This document shows positions 17,667-26,804 of a stretch of DNA of 64,000 nucleotides, piece by piece (positions within the stretch are counted from its first letter, which is position 1; every line of letters begins with the position of its first letter). The position numbers and the translations under genes are program-made. A model generated the notes under the pieces. It had not been told where the DNA came from. It ran no database searches and saw nothing but the letters and a program-made list of their open reading frames with translations. The DNA lies in the NCBI GenBank assembly GCA_965200645.1, contig CBDAUN010000001.1, positions 186,001-250,000 of the forward strand. Reading direction: 5' to 3'. The DNA comes from CBDAUN01 sp965200645. Lineage in GTDB: Bacteria; Pseudomonadota; Gammaproteobacteria; Arenicellales; JAJDZL01.

Positions 17667-18695
17667 CTAACTCGGAAACAACCCCGAAAATTCCAAACCA
17701 GCCGTTTCGGGTAGTCCGTGCATGATATTAAACGCCTGAACCGCCTGCCCAGCCGCCCCTTTTACAAGATTGTCCATGGCACTGATGACTACGATACGAT
17801 TACCGTATGGATCACGCTCAAAACCGACATCACAGAAATTGGTTCCGGCAAGATGCTTACAGTCTGGATACCTGTGTAGACCTGAACGATCCTTTACGAT
17901 CCGAACAAAAGGTTCGTTGCCATAAGATGTTCGGTAGGTTTTCCAGATTTCCTGCTCAGATGGACTATCTTTATCGAAGAGTACGTGACATGTAGCAACG
18001 ATGCCTCGGACCATTTCAATCGCAGTTGCCGTGAAATGAATGTCCTCCAACTTCAACTCCTGCAACATTTCACCAATATGTCGATGCCCGGTAGGTCGGT
18101 AGGACCGCACGGTTCCGCTACGAATTGGATGATGCGATCCTTCATTGATCAGCGCGCCACCTTCGCTTGAACCGACTTTCACTTCAGCAACAATGGAACG
18201 AACATTGAAGTTCCTAACCAATGGCAGAACAGCCAAAATGACCGCAGTAGCGTTGCAACCTGCTGTTGCTACAAATTTTGCAGTCGATATACAGTCTCGA
18301 TTCAGTTCCGGGATTCCATAGACGAATTTATCTAAAAATTCCTTGTTAGTGTGGGGTTTTGCATACCAGGTTTGGTAACTATTACTCGAAGCAAGCCGAA
18401 AATCTGCACTCAGGTCAATTACTCGTTTTGCAAGTCCTGCGTATTGTTCAATAGAATTCATTGATTCGCCATGTGGCAGACATAAGAACAACGCATCGCA
18501 TTCTGTTAATTGTTCCGGCGAAGTAAATTTCAGCGATACCGACTTACGCAAATTTGGGTTAACTGAGTGGACATACTTGCCTGCTCGACTTCTCGACACC
18601 GCTTGTTGAAGTTTAACGTCTGAATGCCCACTGAGAATTCGAATGAGTTCGCCGCCGGTATAGCCGGAAGCTCCGACAATTGAAACTCGAATCAC
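17667..18695 (-). CDS. lysY: LysY-type N-acyl-aminoadipyl/glutamyl-phosphate reductase
   Basis: This 342-residue NADPH-dependent reductase of the ArgC/LysY family converts the carrier-bound acyl phosphate to semialdehyde. It has the Rossmann motif VGASGYTGGELIRIL at residues 7-21 and the catalytic Cys147 in ATAGCNATA. The block VGSSEGGA, followed by SHHPIRSGTVRSYRPTGHRH, is characteristic of LysY rather than ordinary ArgC. It overlaps lysX by four bases (ATGA), and the amidotransferase follows 40 bases later. Length and motifs are intact. Confidence 0.88.
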   Translation of the reverse strand: MIRVSIVGASGYTGGELIRILSGHSDVKLQQAVSRSRAGKYVHSVNPNLRKSVSLKFTSPEQLTECDALFLCLPHGESMNSIEQYAGLAKRVIDLSADFRLASSNSYQTWYAKPHTNKEFLDKFVYGIPELNRDCISTAKFVATAGCNATAVILAVLPLVRNFNVRSIVAEVKVGSSEGGALINEGSHHPIRSGTVRSYRPTGHRHIGEMLQELKLEDIHFTATAIEMVRGIVATCHVLFDKDSPSEQEIWKTYRTSYGNEPFVRIVKDRSGLHRYPDCKHLAGTNFCDVGFERDPYGNRIVVISAMDNLVKGAAGQAVQAFNIMHGLPETAGLEFSGLFPS

Positions 18696-19543
18696 GGCAA
18701 ACCTGATCTCTGTATTTGCTCAACTACGTAGTCGACAATCTTCCCAGGGATATCCACCCCGGTAGGCTCGATACTGTTTCTAAACTCCATAGTGTAGTTT
18801 ACCTCGTTGACCACATATCCCTTTGGTGTTTCAAACAAGTCAATCGCCAGAACTCCACCACCGACAGCGTTGGCGGCGGCAAGTGATACTTCCATTAGTT
18901 CATCGTTCAACGGGCAGTTAGAAGCAGTGGCGCCTTGAGCAGTATTGGTAATCCAATGTGAAGCGGTACGATAAATCGCAGCAATACATTTATCGCCGAC
19001 TACGAACGAACGGATGTCACGACCACCCTTTTCCACATACTCCTGAATATAGTAAACAGAGTGCTGATAGGAGCCCAGCGTCCGCTTATGTTCGATGATG
19101 GCTTCAGCTGCTTCACGATCATTGACTTTGGATAACAGGCGACCCCAGGAACCGACTACCGGCTTTAACACCACGGGATACCCTAGTTCCTCAATCGCTT
19201 CAAGCGCCGAGTTTTCAGTGAATGCGACCTTCCAGTCCGGTTGAGGGACTCTAAACTTATTCAATGCGTCAGACGTAAGAATTTTGTTACCGCATAGATG
19301 GGCGACTAGTGCTTGATTGATACAGGGAATACCGGCACTTTGAAAAAGGTGAAGTGAGTACTCCGCTCGGCTATGGTTAATGCAGCGTTCCAGTACAACG
19401 CTGACATCGATGTCATCGATTGAACCGAAAACTAATTTACGGTCGTCCAGCATCACGATTTCAACGTTTTGGTGACGCTTAAATGATTTCAGCAGAAGTT
19501 TCTCTTCCACTCTAATCAACGAATGCAGAAACCCAACTCTCAT
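18692..19543 (-). CDS. lysX: LysX-type LysW-amino acid ligase (ATP-grasp)
   Basis: This 283-residue ATP-grasp ligase joins the alpha-amino group of the substrate amino acid to the C-terminal residue of LysW. Visible features are the YPVVLKPVVGSWGRLLSKV loop near residues 120-140, YYIQEYVEKGGRDIRSFVVGD, and the terminal EVNYTMEFRNSIEPTGVDIPG, which matches the LysX/ArgX substrate region. A GAGG lies a few bases before the ATG. It follows lysW by 40 bases. Which amino acid it loads (aminoadipate, glutamate or both) cannot be read confidently from the motif. Confidence 0.9.
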   Translation of the reverse strand: MRVGFLHSLIRVEEKLLLKSFKRHQNVEIVMLDDRKLVFGSIDDIDVSVVLERCINHSRAEYSLHLFQSAGIPCINQALVAHLCGNKILTSDALNKFRVPQPDWKVAFTENSALEAIEELGYPVVLKPVVGSWGRLLSKVNDREAAEAIIEHKRTLGSYQHSVYYIQEYVEKGGRDIRSFVVGDKCIAAIYRTASHWITNTAQGATASNCPLNDELMEVSLAAANAVGGGVLAIDLFETPKGYVVNEVNYTMEFRNSIEPTGVDIPGKIVDYVVEQIQRSGLP

Positions 19544-19583
19544 TAAACCTCAATCAACGATGCAGTAAAACTGGCCAAATTAT

Positions 19584-19748
19584 CTACTGTCCCCAATCTT
19601 CTTCCGTCTCCGGTGCAACTTCAACAGCGACAGGGTCCAACTCGGTGACTTCAAGTTCAGATCCACAGTCTTCACAATCGAGCAGTTCTCCGATAATTAC
19701 ATCGTCCACTACTTCTAGATCAGCACTACAAACGGGACACTCAATCAT
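19584..19748 (-). CDS. lysW: LysW-like amino-group carrier protein ending in Gln
   Basis: This 54-residue acidic carrier protein is too short for most gene callers. It has the two LysW zinc pairs C4-x2-C7 and C25-x2-C28 (IECPVC, LDCEDCGSELEV) and the tail EEDWGQ. Characterised LysW proteins are also 54 residues and end EDWGE; the side-chain carboxylate of that Glu carries the amino acid. Here the last codon is CAG, giving Gln54. An AGGAG lies 6 bases before the ATG at 19748; an upstream ATG at 19754 abuts it and is less likely. It is the first gene of the operon. The identity is clear from the motifs and neighbours; the terminal Gln is the oddity. Confidence 0.92.
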   Translation of the reverse strand: MIECPVCSADLEVVDDVIIGELLDCEDCGSELEVTELDPVAVEVAPETEEDWGQ

Positions 19749-19959
19749 TTTCATCTCCTAAAGCAACTTTTTATTAATGAGAATGCATCTATTTCGTATC
19801 CAATAGACGCAGATTGTAGGCATAAAAGTTTATCACGGCTTAACCACAGAACATCGGTTCAGAATTGGCATAATCATGTGCAATTTACATGTCACCAATC
19901 ACTGCGTCTTGTAAAATTATTTGATAAGCAATTCGAATTACACTTAACTGAAGTGATTT

Positions 19960-20859
19960 ATGCAAACTACGTCAGCAGACAGTTTCAATCAATCCACAGT
20001 AAACTGGAAGCCCCATCCGTTTCCAACGTTTTCGGTGCAAGGTGCCCAGCAGTGGACCACGGATGAAGCGGTAGTCAAGCAGTTTGAGGAGCAAGGTGCT
20101 GTATTGCTGCCCGGTGTGTTTGCGGATTGGGTAGATCAGCTACGTTCTGGTTTACAGCGAAATATGGACAATCCACAAAACTACGCCTTTCCCTGCGAAA
20201 GTGTGCCTGAAGGTGCTCCTGGACGTTTTTTCGACAGCTACTGCAACTGGTTGCTTATTCCTGAGTATCTCTCTCACATTAAGAATTCCTGTGCGGCTTC
20301 GATGGCTGGTCAATTGATGCGTTCAAGTCGAGCGCAATTCTTCCATGAGCATGCATTTTGCAAGGAACCGGGAACTCAGCATGCCACTCCCTGGCATCAG
20401 GACATGCCCTACTACTGTGTTCAGGGCACTCAAACGGTCAGCTTATACGTTGCTTTGGATCAAACTCCGGCAGAGGTTGCCGTTAGTTTCATTGCGGGTT
20501 CCCATCAATGGGGAAGAATGTTTCAACCAGTTGCGTTTATTGACGGCGTGCATTTTGATGGTTCGGAAAAAGACATGGAACCGGTACCGAACTTTAATGG
20601 CTCATCTGAGGATTATGAGATTCTTGCGTGGGACCTGGAACCAGGAGATTGCATTGCATTCAACTTCCAAACCATACACGGCACAACTTCGGGTACGATT
20701 AAAAAGCGACGCCGAGCCTTATCCACCCGTTGGTTAGGTGACGATGTAGTCTACTGCGAACGCATGAGTGAAACGTCACCGTCATATGAAGGAATTAACC
20801 TGAAGCCGGGAGACAAAATGCGAGAAGACTGGTTTCCGGTTCTCTGGGAAAGACATTAA
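19960..20859 (+). CDS. Phytanoyl-CoA dioxygenase (PhyH) family protein
   Basis: This is a 299-residue Fe(II)/2-oxoglutarate oxygenase. The iron ligands are visible as HxD in TPWHQDMPYY (about residue 146-148) and the distal His in FQTIHGTTSG, with the oxoglutarate-binding Arg in STRWLGDD. It is not EctD, since the ectoine hydroxylase block is absent. The substrate is unknown. It is divergent from lysW with about 210 bases between starts, so a shared control region and a role in modifying an amino acid made by the LysW operon are possible but unproven. The Met start gives normal family length. Confidence 0.85.
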   Translation: MQTTSADSFNQSTVNWKPHPFPTFSVQGAQQWTTDEAVVKQFEEQGAVLLPGVFADWVDQLRSGLQRNMDNPQNYAFPCESVPEGAPGRFFDSYCNWLLIPEYLSHIKNSCAASMAGQLMRSSRAQFFHEHAFCKEPGTQHATPWHQDMPYYCVQGTQTVSLYVALDQTPAEVAVSFIAGSHQWGRMFQPVAFIDGVHFDGSEKDMEPVPNFNGSSEDYEILAWDLEPGDCIAFNFQTIHGTTSGTIKKRRRALSTRWLGDDVVYCERMSETSPSYEGINLKPGDKMREDWFPVLWERH

Positions 20860-20960
20860 TTGATGATTAAAGACAGGGTGCCAAGTGCAATTCATCCCAT
20901 GCAGTATTTTGGCATGATTTGTCACTATCCACTCACTGGTAGTCAGTCTTTATAAACCTC

Positions 20961-21686
20961 ATGCGCAGCGGTAATCGTGACACTGGCGAGATGCGCGAGA
21001 TTGCCATCGAACGCGGATTTACTCGCAACGCCGCCGGTTCAGTACTATTCAAGGCAGGCAATACTCATGTACTCTGTACGGCAAGTATTGATAACCGCGT
21101 CCCTTATCATTTAAGAGGTACCAATCAGGGATGGGTCACCGGTGAATACAGCCTACTTCCGGGTTCAACGATCAGGAGAAGTCCACGTGAAGCCGCTCGT
21201 GGAAGACAGGGCGGGCGGACAATGGAAATTCAAAGGTTAATCGGACGGAGTTTGCGATCCTGTATCGATTTAACAAAACTTGGCGAACGAACCATCGTGA
21301 TCGACTGCGATACCCTTCAGGCGGACGGTGGGACACGTTGCGCTTCCATCACAGGCGGCTATGTTGCACTCTGTGATGCAGTCCATCACTTAGTCGATTC
21401 CGATAAAATTGATGAAAATCCCATTCACAGATTCGTTGCCGCAGTATCGGTTGGCATCGTCAATGGTGAGGTTTTGTTGGATCTGGATTATGCCGAAGAC
21501 TCAGCGGCCGAAACGGACATGAATTTTGTGATGAACGAGTATGGAGAATTTGTAGAAATCCAAGGCACAGCCGAACACCAAACTTTTTCCATGGACCAGT
21601 TGCAGAAGATGGCGCAATTCGCAAACAGTGGTGTTGAGCAGCTCATCAATGCCCAGAAGCAGGCTCTAAAGGAACCAATGAGTTGA
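20961..21686 (+). CDS. rph: Ribonuclease PH
   Basis: This 241-residue phosphorolytic 3' exoribonuclease matures tRNA 3' ends. It opens with MRSGNRDTGEMREIAIERGF, and typical blocks follow: GSVLFKAGNTHVLCTAS, TGEYSLLPGST, GRSLRSCIDL and DCDTLQADGGTR (the phosphate and metal site), then FVMNEYGEFVEIQGTAE. The length is standard. The stop overlaps the rdgB start by four bases, giving an rph-rdgB-gpmA unit. Confidence 0.95.
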   Translation: MRSGNRDTGEMREIAIERGFTRNAAGSVLFKAGNTHVLCTASIDNRVPYHLRGTNQGWVTGEYSLLPGSTIRRSPREAARGRQGGRTMEIQRLIGRSLRSCIDLTKLGERTIVIDCDTLQADGGTRCASITGGYVALCDAVHHLVDSDKIDENPIHRFVAAVSVGIVNGEVLLDLDYAEDSAAETDMNFVMNEYGEFVEIQGTAEHQTFSMDQLQKMAQFANSGVEQLINAQKQALKEPMS

Positions 21687-22303
21687 GCAGGCCAAAAACA
21701 ATCGTACTTGCCAGCAACAACCCTGGCAAAATCGACGAAATCAACCGCATGCTGGCCAACACCTCAATCAATGTTGTGGCTCAGTCAGACTTTGGCGTTG
21801 AAGAGGCTGTCGAGGATGGGCTGACTTTCGTCGAAAACGCTTTAAAAAAGGCACGCAACGCCACTGCTGAAACTGGTCTCCCTGCACTGGCGGACGATTC
21901 CGGTCTGGAAGTAGAAGCATTGAATGGCATGCCCGGTGTAATTTCGTCTCGCTATTCTGACCCCGGTGCCAATGATGAAAAAAATATTGCCAAACTACTC
22001 GGTGAATTGAAGTCTAAGCATGGCGAACAACGTAAATGCAGGTTTAGATGCGTCATGGTATTTTTACGACATAGCCACGATGCATCACCTCTAATTGCAG
22101 AGGGAAATCTGGACGGTTTGGTACATAGCCATGCTCAAGGGTGTCATGGATTCGGTTATGACCCCATAGTTTGGTTACCACAGCGAGAATGCACTCTGGC
22201 AGAACTGCCGGTGAAACAAAAAAACCAAATTAGTCATCGCTCTAAGGCCCTGCATTCTATGGTTGAACAGCTCAAGATTCTTAACGACTTCCTCCATGCA
22301 TGA
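21683..22303 (+). CDS. rdgB: XTP/dITP pyrophosphatase
   Basis: This 206-residue Ham1-family enzyme hydrolyses non-canonical purine triphosphates (XTP, ITP, dITP) to monophosphates and keeps them out of nucleic acids. It has VLASNNPGKIDEINRML at the N terminus, ALADDSGLEVEALNGMPGVISSRYS in the centre and GCHGFGYDPIVW and SHRSKAL at the end. The start is TTG at 21683, overlapping the rph stop; no ATG fits. Its stop overlaps the gpmA start by eight bases. Confidence 0.94.
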   Translation: MSRPKTIVLASNNPGKIDEINRMLANTSINVVAQSDFGVEEAVEDGLTFVENALKKARNATAETGLPALADDSGLEVEALNGMPGVISSRYSDPGANDEKNIAKLLGELKSKHGEQRKCRFRCVMVFLRHSHDASPLIAEGNLDGLVHSHAQGCHGFGYDPIVWLPQRECTLAELPVKQKNQISHRSKALHSMVEQLKILNDFLHA

Positions 22304-23030
22304 TCTTGTACTGATTCGGCATGGACAAAGCCAGTGGAATCTGGAAAACAGATTTACTGGGTGGGTTGATGTCGATTTATCGCCACGAGGAGTCAGTGAA
22401 GCGCGAGAAGCCGGAATAACGCTAAAGGAACATAACTACCAGTTTGACATTGCACTGACTTCAACTCTGACCCGCTGTATCCGTACCTTGGATATAGTAC
22501 TACAAGAACTCGACCATCCAGAACTGCCGATACAGAAGGATTGGCGCATTAACGAGCGTCACTACGGTGCCTTACAGGGATTGAATAAGTTGGAGATGAT
22601 GGCAAAGCACGGTGCTGAACAAGTTCACCTGTGGCGCCGTAGTTTTACGGTGCGCCCTCCAGGTTTATCGGCAGCGGGCGCGGAACAATTCGATGCTAAC
22701 AAAAGGTATTCCCACATTGAGGTGCCTAGAACCGAATCCCTCTACGACACCTATCTGCGCGTGGTTGAGTACTGGGATGATGTTTTAGCCCCCCTGTTGC
22801 ACAAAGGACAAAGAATTCTGCTTGTTGGTCACGGCAACAGCCTTCGAGCACTAGTCAAGCATCTAGACAATATTTCCGATGACGATATCTCACAATTGAA
22901 CATACCGACCGGCGTGCCATTGGTTTATCAGTTGGACACTTCCTTAATTCCACAAAGGCACTTCTATCTAGCTGACCAAGATAAACTTGATGTAGCGGTA
23001 GCAGAAGTACGCAATCAGACCTCACAGTAA
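22296..23030 (+). CDS. gpmA: 2,3-bisphosphoglycerate-dependent phosphoglycerate mutase
   Basis: This 244-residue histidine phosphatase-family enzyme interconverts 3- and 2-phosphoglycerate. The active His lies in LVLIRHGQSQWN, followed by NRFTGWVDVDLS, RHYGALQGLNK, the RRSFTVRPP block and VGHGNSLRALVKHL with the second His. The ATG at 22296 is chosen over the upstream in-frame start because the family begins directly before LVLIRHG. It overlaps rdgB by eight bases. It complements the glycolytic cluster at 38-45 kb, which lacks a mutase. Confidence 0.93.
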   Translation: MHDLVLIRHGQSQWNLENRFTGWVDVDLSPRGVSEAREAGITLKEHNYQFDIALTSTLTRCIRTLDIVLQELDHPELPIQKDWRINERHYGALQGLNKLEMMAKHGAEQVHLWRRSFTVRPPGLSAAGAEQFDANKRYSHIEVPRTESLYDTYLRVVEYWDDVLAPLLHKGQRILLVGHGNSLRALVKHLDNISDDDISQLNIPTGVPLVYQLDTSLIPQRHFYLADQDKLDVAVAEVRNQTSQ

Positions 23031-23266
23031 ATCATTCCAGTTGAATTAAGCAACTCGTAATTGAGAGCTGTATCCCTGCACTGCATATAGTTCCGGAATT
23101 TACCCGCAAACTACGCGGTAATTCAGCGTCTGCCAAGATACTTAAAAGTGGCTAGATAATTTTGTTCAAATGGTGCTGATTGCTGTCTTCCGTTTGATAA
23201 ACTATTTCACTATAATTTTTTCGAGCCTCGCAAGCCAAGGACCGGCAACTGATTTTTGACATAACC

Positions 23267-24427
23267 ATGATTGACACAGAACACAAAGAAGACCTTACAC
23301 TCACGCTCGGTATTGAAGAAGAGTTTTTTCTCGTAGACCCAAAATCTCGCGACTTACTTTCCGACCCCGACATCGCGATATTCAAAGCCTGCGAAGATGC
23401 GAGCGGTGAACATAAAGTTGTCAGAGAGTTGCTCCGGACCCAAGTTGAAACCAATACCAAAGTATGTCAGTCGGTCGCGGAACTTAGACAGGCTTTGCGC
23501 GAAACTCGAAAGATAGTCATAGAAACCGCTGACGCCTATGGTGCAGCGGCAATGGCATCCTCTACCCATCCATTTGCGCTGTGGCAAGAGCAAGCGCCTA
23601 CACCCAAAGAGCGCTACGAAAGATTTACGGTGAGTTTTCAGGACATCGTACGAAGATTTCTTGTAGGGGGTATGCATATACATCTCGGCTTTGGTAATGA
23701 AGATTCACGAATTCGAATCATGTCGGCACTTCGAAGGTATTTACCGTTGCTTCATGCACTATCAACTTCATCGCCGTTTAATGAAGGGCGTGAAACCGGG
23801 TTCAAGTCATGGCGTCTGGTTATAGTCGGTGGACTACCCCGTACGGGAATACCACGACCATTAAAATCCTGGGCCGAATATGAACAAATTCTTCGTGAAT
23901 ATCACAGCATGAACTTCATTCAGAACGGAAGTGAACTGTGGTGGGATATTCGACCTTCAATTTCCTATCCTACAGTAGAAATGCGCATTTGCGACATTTG
24001 TACAGATATCGAAGACGCTATGTGCATTGCAGCAATCTATGCATCCTTGGTTCGCATGCTCATGCGCAAGGACCAGGCTGGAAAACTTCCTGAGGAACCA
24101 CTGACTGAAGTTATTTTGGAAAACCGATGGGTGGCTCAGCGCTATGGAACCTTTGCATTTTTCGGAGACTCTTCACAGGAAAGTGGACGAATTGATATTG
24201 ACGACTATGTGCGTAACATTGTTGCAGACATTGCTGAAGATGCTCGTGCACTGGGATGTGAAGAGGAGACCCAGCGCGCCATTCGAATTATTCGTGAGGG
24301 GACTAGTTCTGACCGTCAGTTGGATTTGTATCGCTGGCGCCGTCATAAGGGAGACAGCGTTAAAAAAGCTCTGCGTGAAGTGGTCGATTCAGTACTCGAA
24401 GAGACTCGGGCAGGGATATTAGGCTAA
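23267..24427 (+). CDS. YbdK-type carboxylate-amine ligase (GCS2 family)
   Basis: This 386-residue member of the glutamate-cysteine ligase 2 family begins with the catalytic block LTLGIEEEFFLVDP. Other marks are VETNTKVCQSV, MASSTHPFA, GMHIHLGFGNED and LWWDIRPSISYPTVEMRICD. YbdK enzymes show weak gamma-glutamylcysteine synthetase activity in vitro; the true substrate is unknown. It is monocistronic, ending in a strong terminator shared with katG. Confidence 0.9.
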   Translation: MIDTEHKEDLTLTLGIEEEFFLVDPKSRDLLSDPDIAIFKACEDASGEHKVVRELLRTQVETNTKVCQSVAELRQALRETRKIVIETADAYGAAAMASSTHPFALWQEQAPTPKERYERFTVSFQDIVRRFLVGGMHIHLGFGNEDSRIRIMSALRRYLPLLHALSTSSPFNEGRETGFKSWRLVIVGGLPRTGIPRPLKSWAEYEQILREYHSMNFIQNGSELWWDIRPSISYPTVEMRICDICTDIEDAMCIAAIYASLVRMLMRKDQAGKLPEEPLTEVILENRWVAQRYGTFAFFGDSSQESGRIDIDDYVRNIVADIAEDARALGCEEETQRAIRIIREGTSSDRQLDLYRWRRHKGDSVKKALREVVDSVLEETRAGILG

Positions 24428-24449
24428 TAAGACTAGACCAAAAGCAAAA

Positions 24450-24486
24450 AAGGGCGGATTCAATCGATCCGCCCTTATTTTTTCAG
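24450..24486. terminator. Bidirectional rho-independent terminator
   Basis: A 10-bp stem (24450-24459 with 24467-24476, AAGGGCGGAT) with a 7-base loop is followed by ATTTTTT on the plus strand and preceded by an A-run that gives T residues on the minus strand. It lies between the convergent ends of the YbdK-like gene and katG and should terminate both. Confidence 0.88.
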
Positions 24487-24543
24487 TTTTTGCTGACTGA
24501 ACTACATTAATATGGTTCAGCGTCAGTAATTTTCAATCAAATG

Positions 24544-26706
24544 CTAGGCTAAATCAAACCTGTCATTATGCATCACCTTACTCCAGGCGACTACGAAGTC
24601 GTTCACAAATCGGCCTTCAGAACCGTTGCTCCCATAAACTTCAGCTATCGCTCGAAGACGTGAATTTGATCCAAAGACTAAGTCTACCCGAGTTCCGGTC
24701 CATTTTAGTTCTCCAGTCGCGCGGTCACGTCCTTCGAAAGTATCACCGGAAACGGGCTCCCAAGAAGTACTCATATCCAGTAAGTTTACGAAGAAATCGT
24801 TACTCAACGTTTCCGAACGATTGGTAAACACACCGTGTTGTGAATTCTCGAAATTGGTGTTCAGCACACGCATGCCGCCAATCAAGGCGGTCATCTCGGC
24901 TGAACTCAAGCCCAATAGCTGCGATCGGTCAACCAACATTTCTTCTGCCGAGGCAGTACAGTCGCCGCCGACATAGTTACGGAAGCCGTCAGCTTTAGGT
25001 TCTAAGACTTCAAAGGATTCTACATCGGTCTGTTCTGCCAACGCATCACCTCTGCCTGGTGTGAATGGGACCGACACATGATGTCCGCCATTTGCCGCTG
25101 CTTGTTCGACAGCCGCACAACCGGCCAACACAATCACGTCAGCAAGCGTAACGCCCTTTCCATTGGCGTGAGCACTATTGAAGTCACTCTGAATACCACC
25201 AAGAACATCCAATACCTTTGCTAATTGAGTTGGGTTATTCACTTCCCAGTCCTTTTGTGGGGCCAGGCGAATACGTGCACCATTCGCTCCACCACGCATA
25301 TCGGAGCCACGATAGGTCGAAGCGGATGCCCAAGCAGTAGAGACCAGTTCGGAAATTGATAGTCCAGAATCAAGAATCTTTGTCTTCAGATCGGCAATAT
25401 CAGCATCGTCTATCAATTCACTCGGTCCAGCTGGAATGGGATCCTGCCAAATGAGTTCTTCATCAGGAACTTCGGAGCCCAAGTAGCGTGCTCGCGGACC
25501 CATGTCACGGTGCGTCAATTTAAACCATGCTCGAGCAAACGCATCTGCAAGTTCTTCTGGGTTTTCGTGAAAACGTCGAGAGATGGGCTCATATATGGGA
25601 TCCATTCTCATTGCCATATCAGCAGTGGTCATAATGGGCGCATGGCTCTTTGAAGGATCGTGTGCATCCGGAACCGTGCCATCACCAGAACCATCCTTCG
25701 GCACCCACTGATGGGCTCCAGCTGGACTTGAGGTGAGCTCCCACTCATAGCCAAACAAGTTGTCGAAATAGCCGTTGTCCCAATTGATTGGATTAGATGT
25801 CCATGCACCCTCGATTCCGCTGGTAATGGCGTGACCGCCGACTCCACTTTCGAAACTGCTCTTCCAACCCAGACTTTGTTGCTCGATACCAGCACCTTCC
25901 GGTTCTGCGCCAACTAAGTCCGAACTACCGGCACCATGACACTTCCCAAATGTGTGACCACCGGCAACTAGTGCAACGGTTTCTTCATCATTCATAGCCA
26001 TGCGTCCAAAGGTTTCACGAATGTCTCGACCTGAAGCTACTGGATCTGGAGTTCCATTTGGTCCTTCTGGATTAACGTAGATCAAACCCATTTGAACTGC
26101 ACCGAGGGGATTTTCGAGATCGCGATCGCCAGTATAGCGCTCGTCTCCAAGCCACTCATTTTCGGTACCCCAGTAGATATCCTCTTCGGGCCCCCAAACG
26201 TCCACACGACCGCCAGCAAAACCAAAGGTCTTGCAGCCCATTGACTCCAGTGCACAGTTTCCCGCCAAGATCAGTAGATCAGCCCAGGATATCTTGTTAC
26301 CGTACTTTTGCTTGACCGGCCACAGCAACATACGTGCCTTATCTAGATTTGCGTTATCTGGCCAACTATTCAATGGCGCAAAGCGTTGATTCCCTGTTCC
26401 TCCGCCACCTCGACCGTCAGCAATTCGATAAGTACCGGCACTGTGCCAGGCCATACGAATGAACAAAGGTCCGTAATGGCCATAGTCTGCCGGCCACCAA
26501 TCTTGTGATTCGGTCATCAGATCGAAAATGTCTTGCTTGACCGCTGTGAGGTCTAAACTATTGAATTCGTCCGCATAACTGGATTCCTCATCGGTAGAGT
26601 CGGTGTGCCCATTCAATATATCCAGTCTCAACTGGTTCGGCCACCAGTCCCGATTTGAGGTGCGACGACGCGCGGCACCCATTACAGGACACGTACTATC
26701 GTTCAT
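24544..26706 (-). CDS. katG: Catalase-peroxidase KatG
   Basis: This is a 720-residue bifunctional haem catalase-peroxidase. The distal site RMAWHSAGTYR (Arg, Trp, His) lies near residues 88-98; the Tyr in GLIYVNPEGPNG and a downstream Met would form the Met-Tyr-Trp adduct needed for catalase activity. The proximal His is in ETVALVAGGHTFGKCHGAG. The C-terminal degenerate peroxidase half is present, so the gene is full length. AAGGAG sits just ahead of the ATG. A palindrome about 100 bases upstream may be its operator. It protects against hydrogen peroxide in the cytoplasm. Confidence 0.96.
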   Translation of the reverse strand: MNDSTCPVMGAARRRTSNRDWWPNQLRLDILNGHTDSTDEESSYADEFNSLDLTAVKQDIFDLMTESQDWWPADYGHYGPLFIRMAWHSAGTYRIADGRGGGGTGNQRFAPLNSWPDNANLDKARMLLWPVKQKYGNKISWADLLILAGNCALESMGCKTFGFAGGRVDVWGPEEDIYWGTENEWLGDERYTGDRDLENPLGAVQMGLIYVNPEGPNGTPDPVASGRDIRETFGRMAMNDEETVALVAGGHTFGKCHGAGSSDLVGAEPEGAGIEQQSLGWKSSFESGVGGHAITSGIEGAWTSNPINWDNGYFDNLFGYEWELTSSPAGAHQWVPKDGSGDGTVPDAHDPSKSHAPIMTTADMAMRMDPIYEPISRRFHENPEELADAFARAWFKLTHRDMGPRARYLGSEVPDEELIWQDPIPAGPSELIDDADIADLKTKILDSGLSISELVSTAWASASTYRGSDMRGGANGARIRLAPQKDWEVNNPTQLAKVLDVLGGIQSDFNSAHANGKGVTLADVIVLAGCAAVEQAAANGGHHVSVPFTPGRGDALAEQTDVESFEVLEPKADGFRNYVGGDCTASAEEMLVDRSQLLGLSSAEMTALIGGMRVLNTNFENSQHGVFTNRSETLSNDFFVNLLDMSTSWEPVSGDTFEGRDRATGELKWTGTRVDLVFGSNSRLRAIAEVYGSNGSEGRFVNDFVVAWSKVMHNDRFDLA

Positions 26707-26804
26707 TGTTATCTCCTTTCCATGAATTGAATTGGTGTATTGCGTTCAAAAAATAAATCCCCTTTTTTCACTAGATTGAAACGTAAGGGGCTGGTTCAGT
26801 GTTT

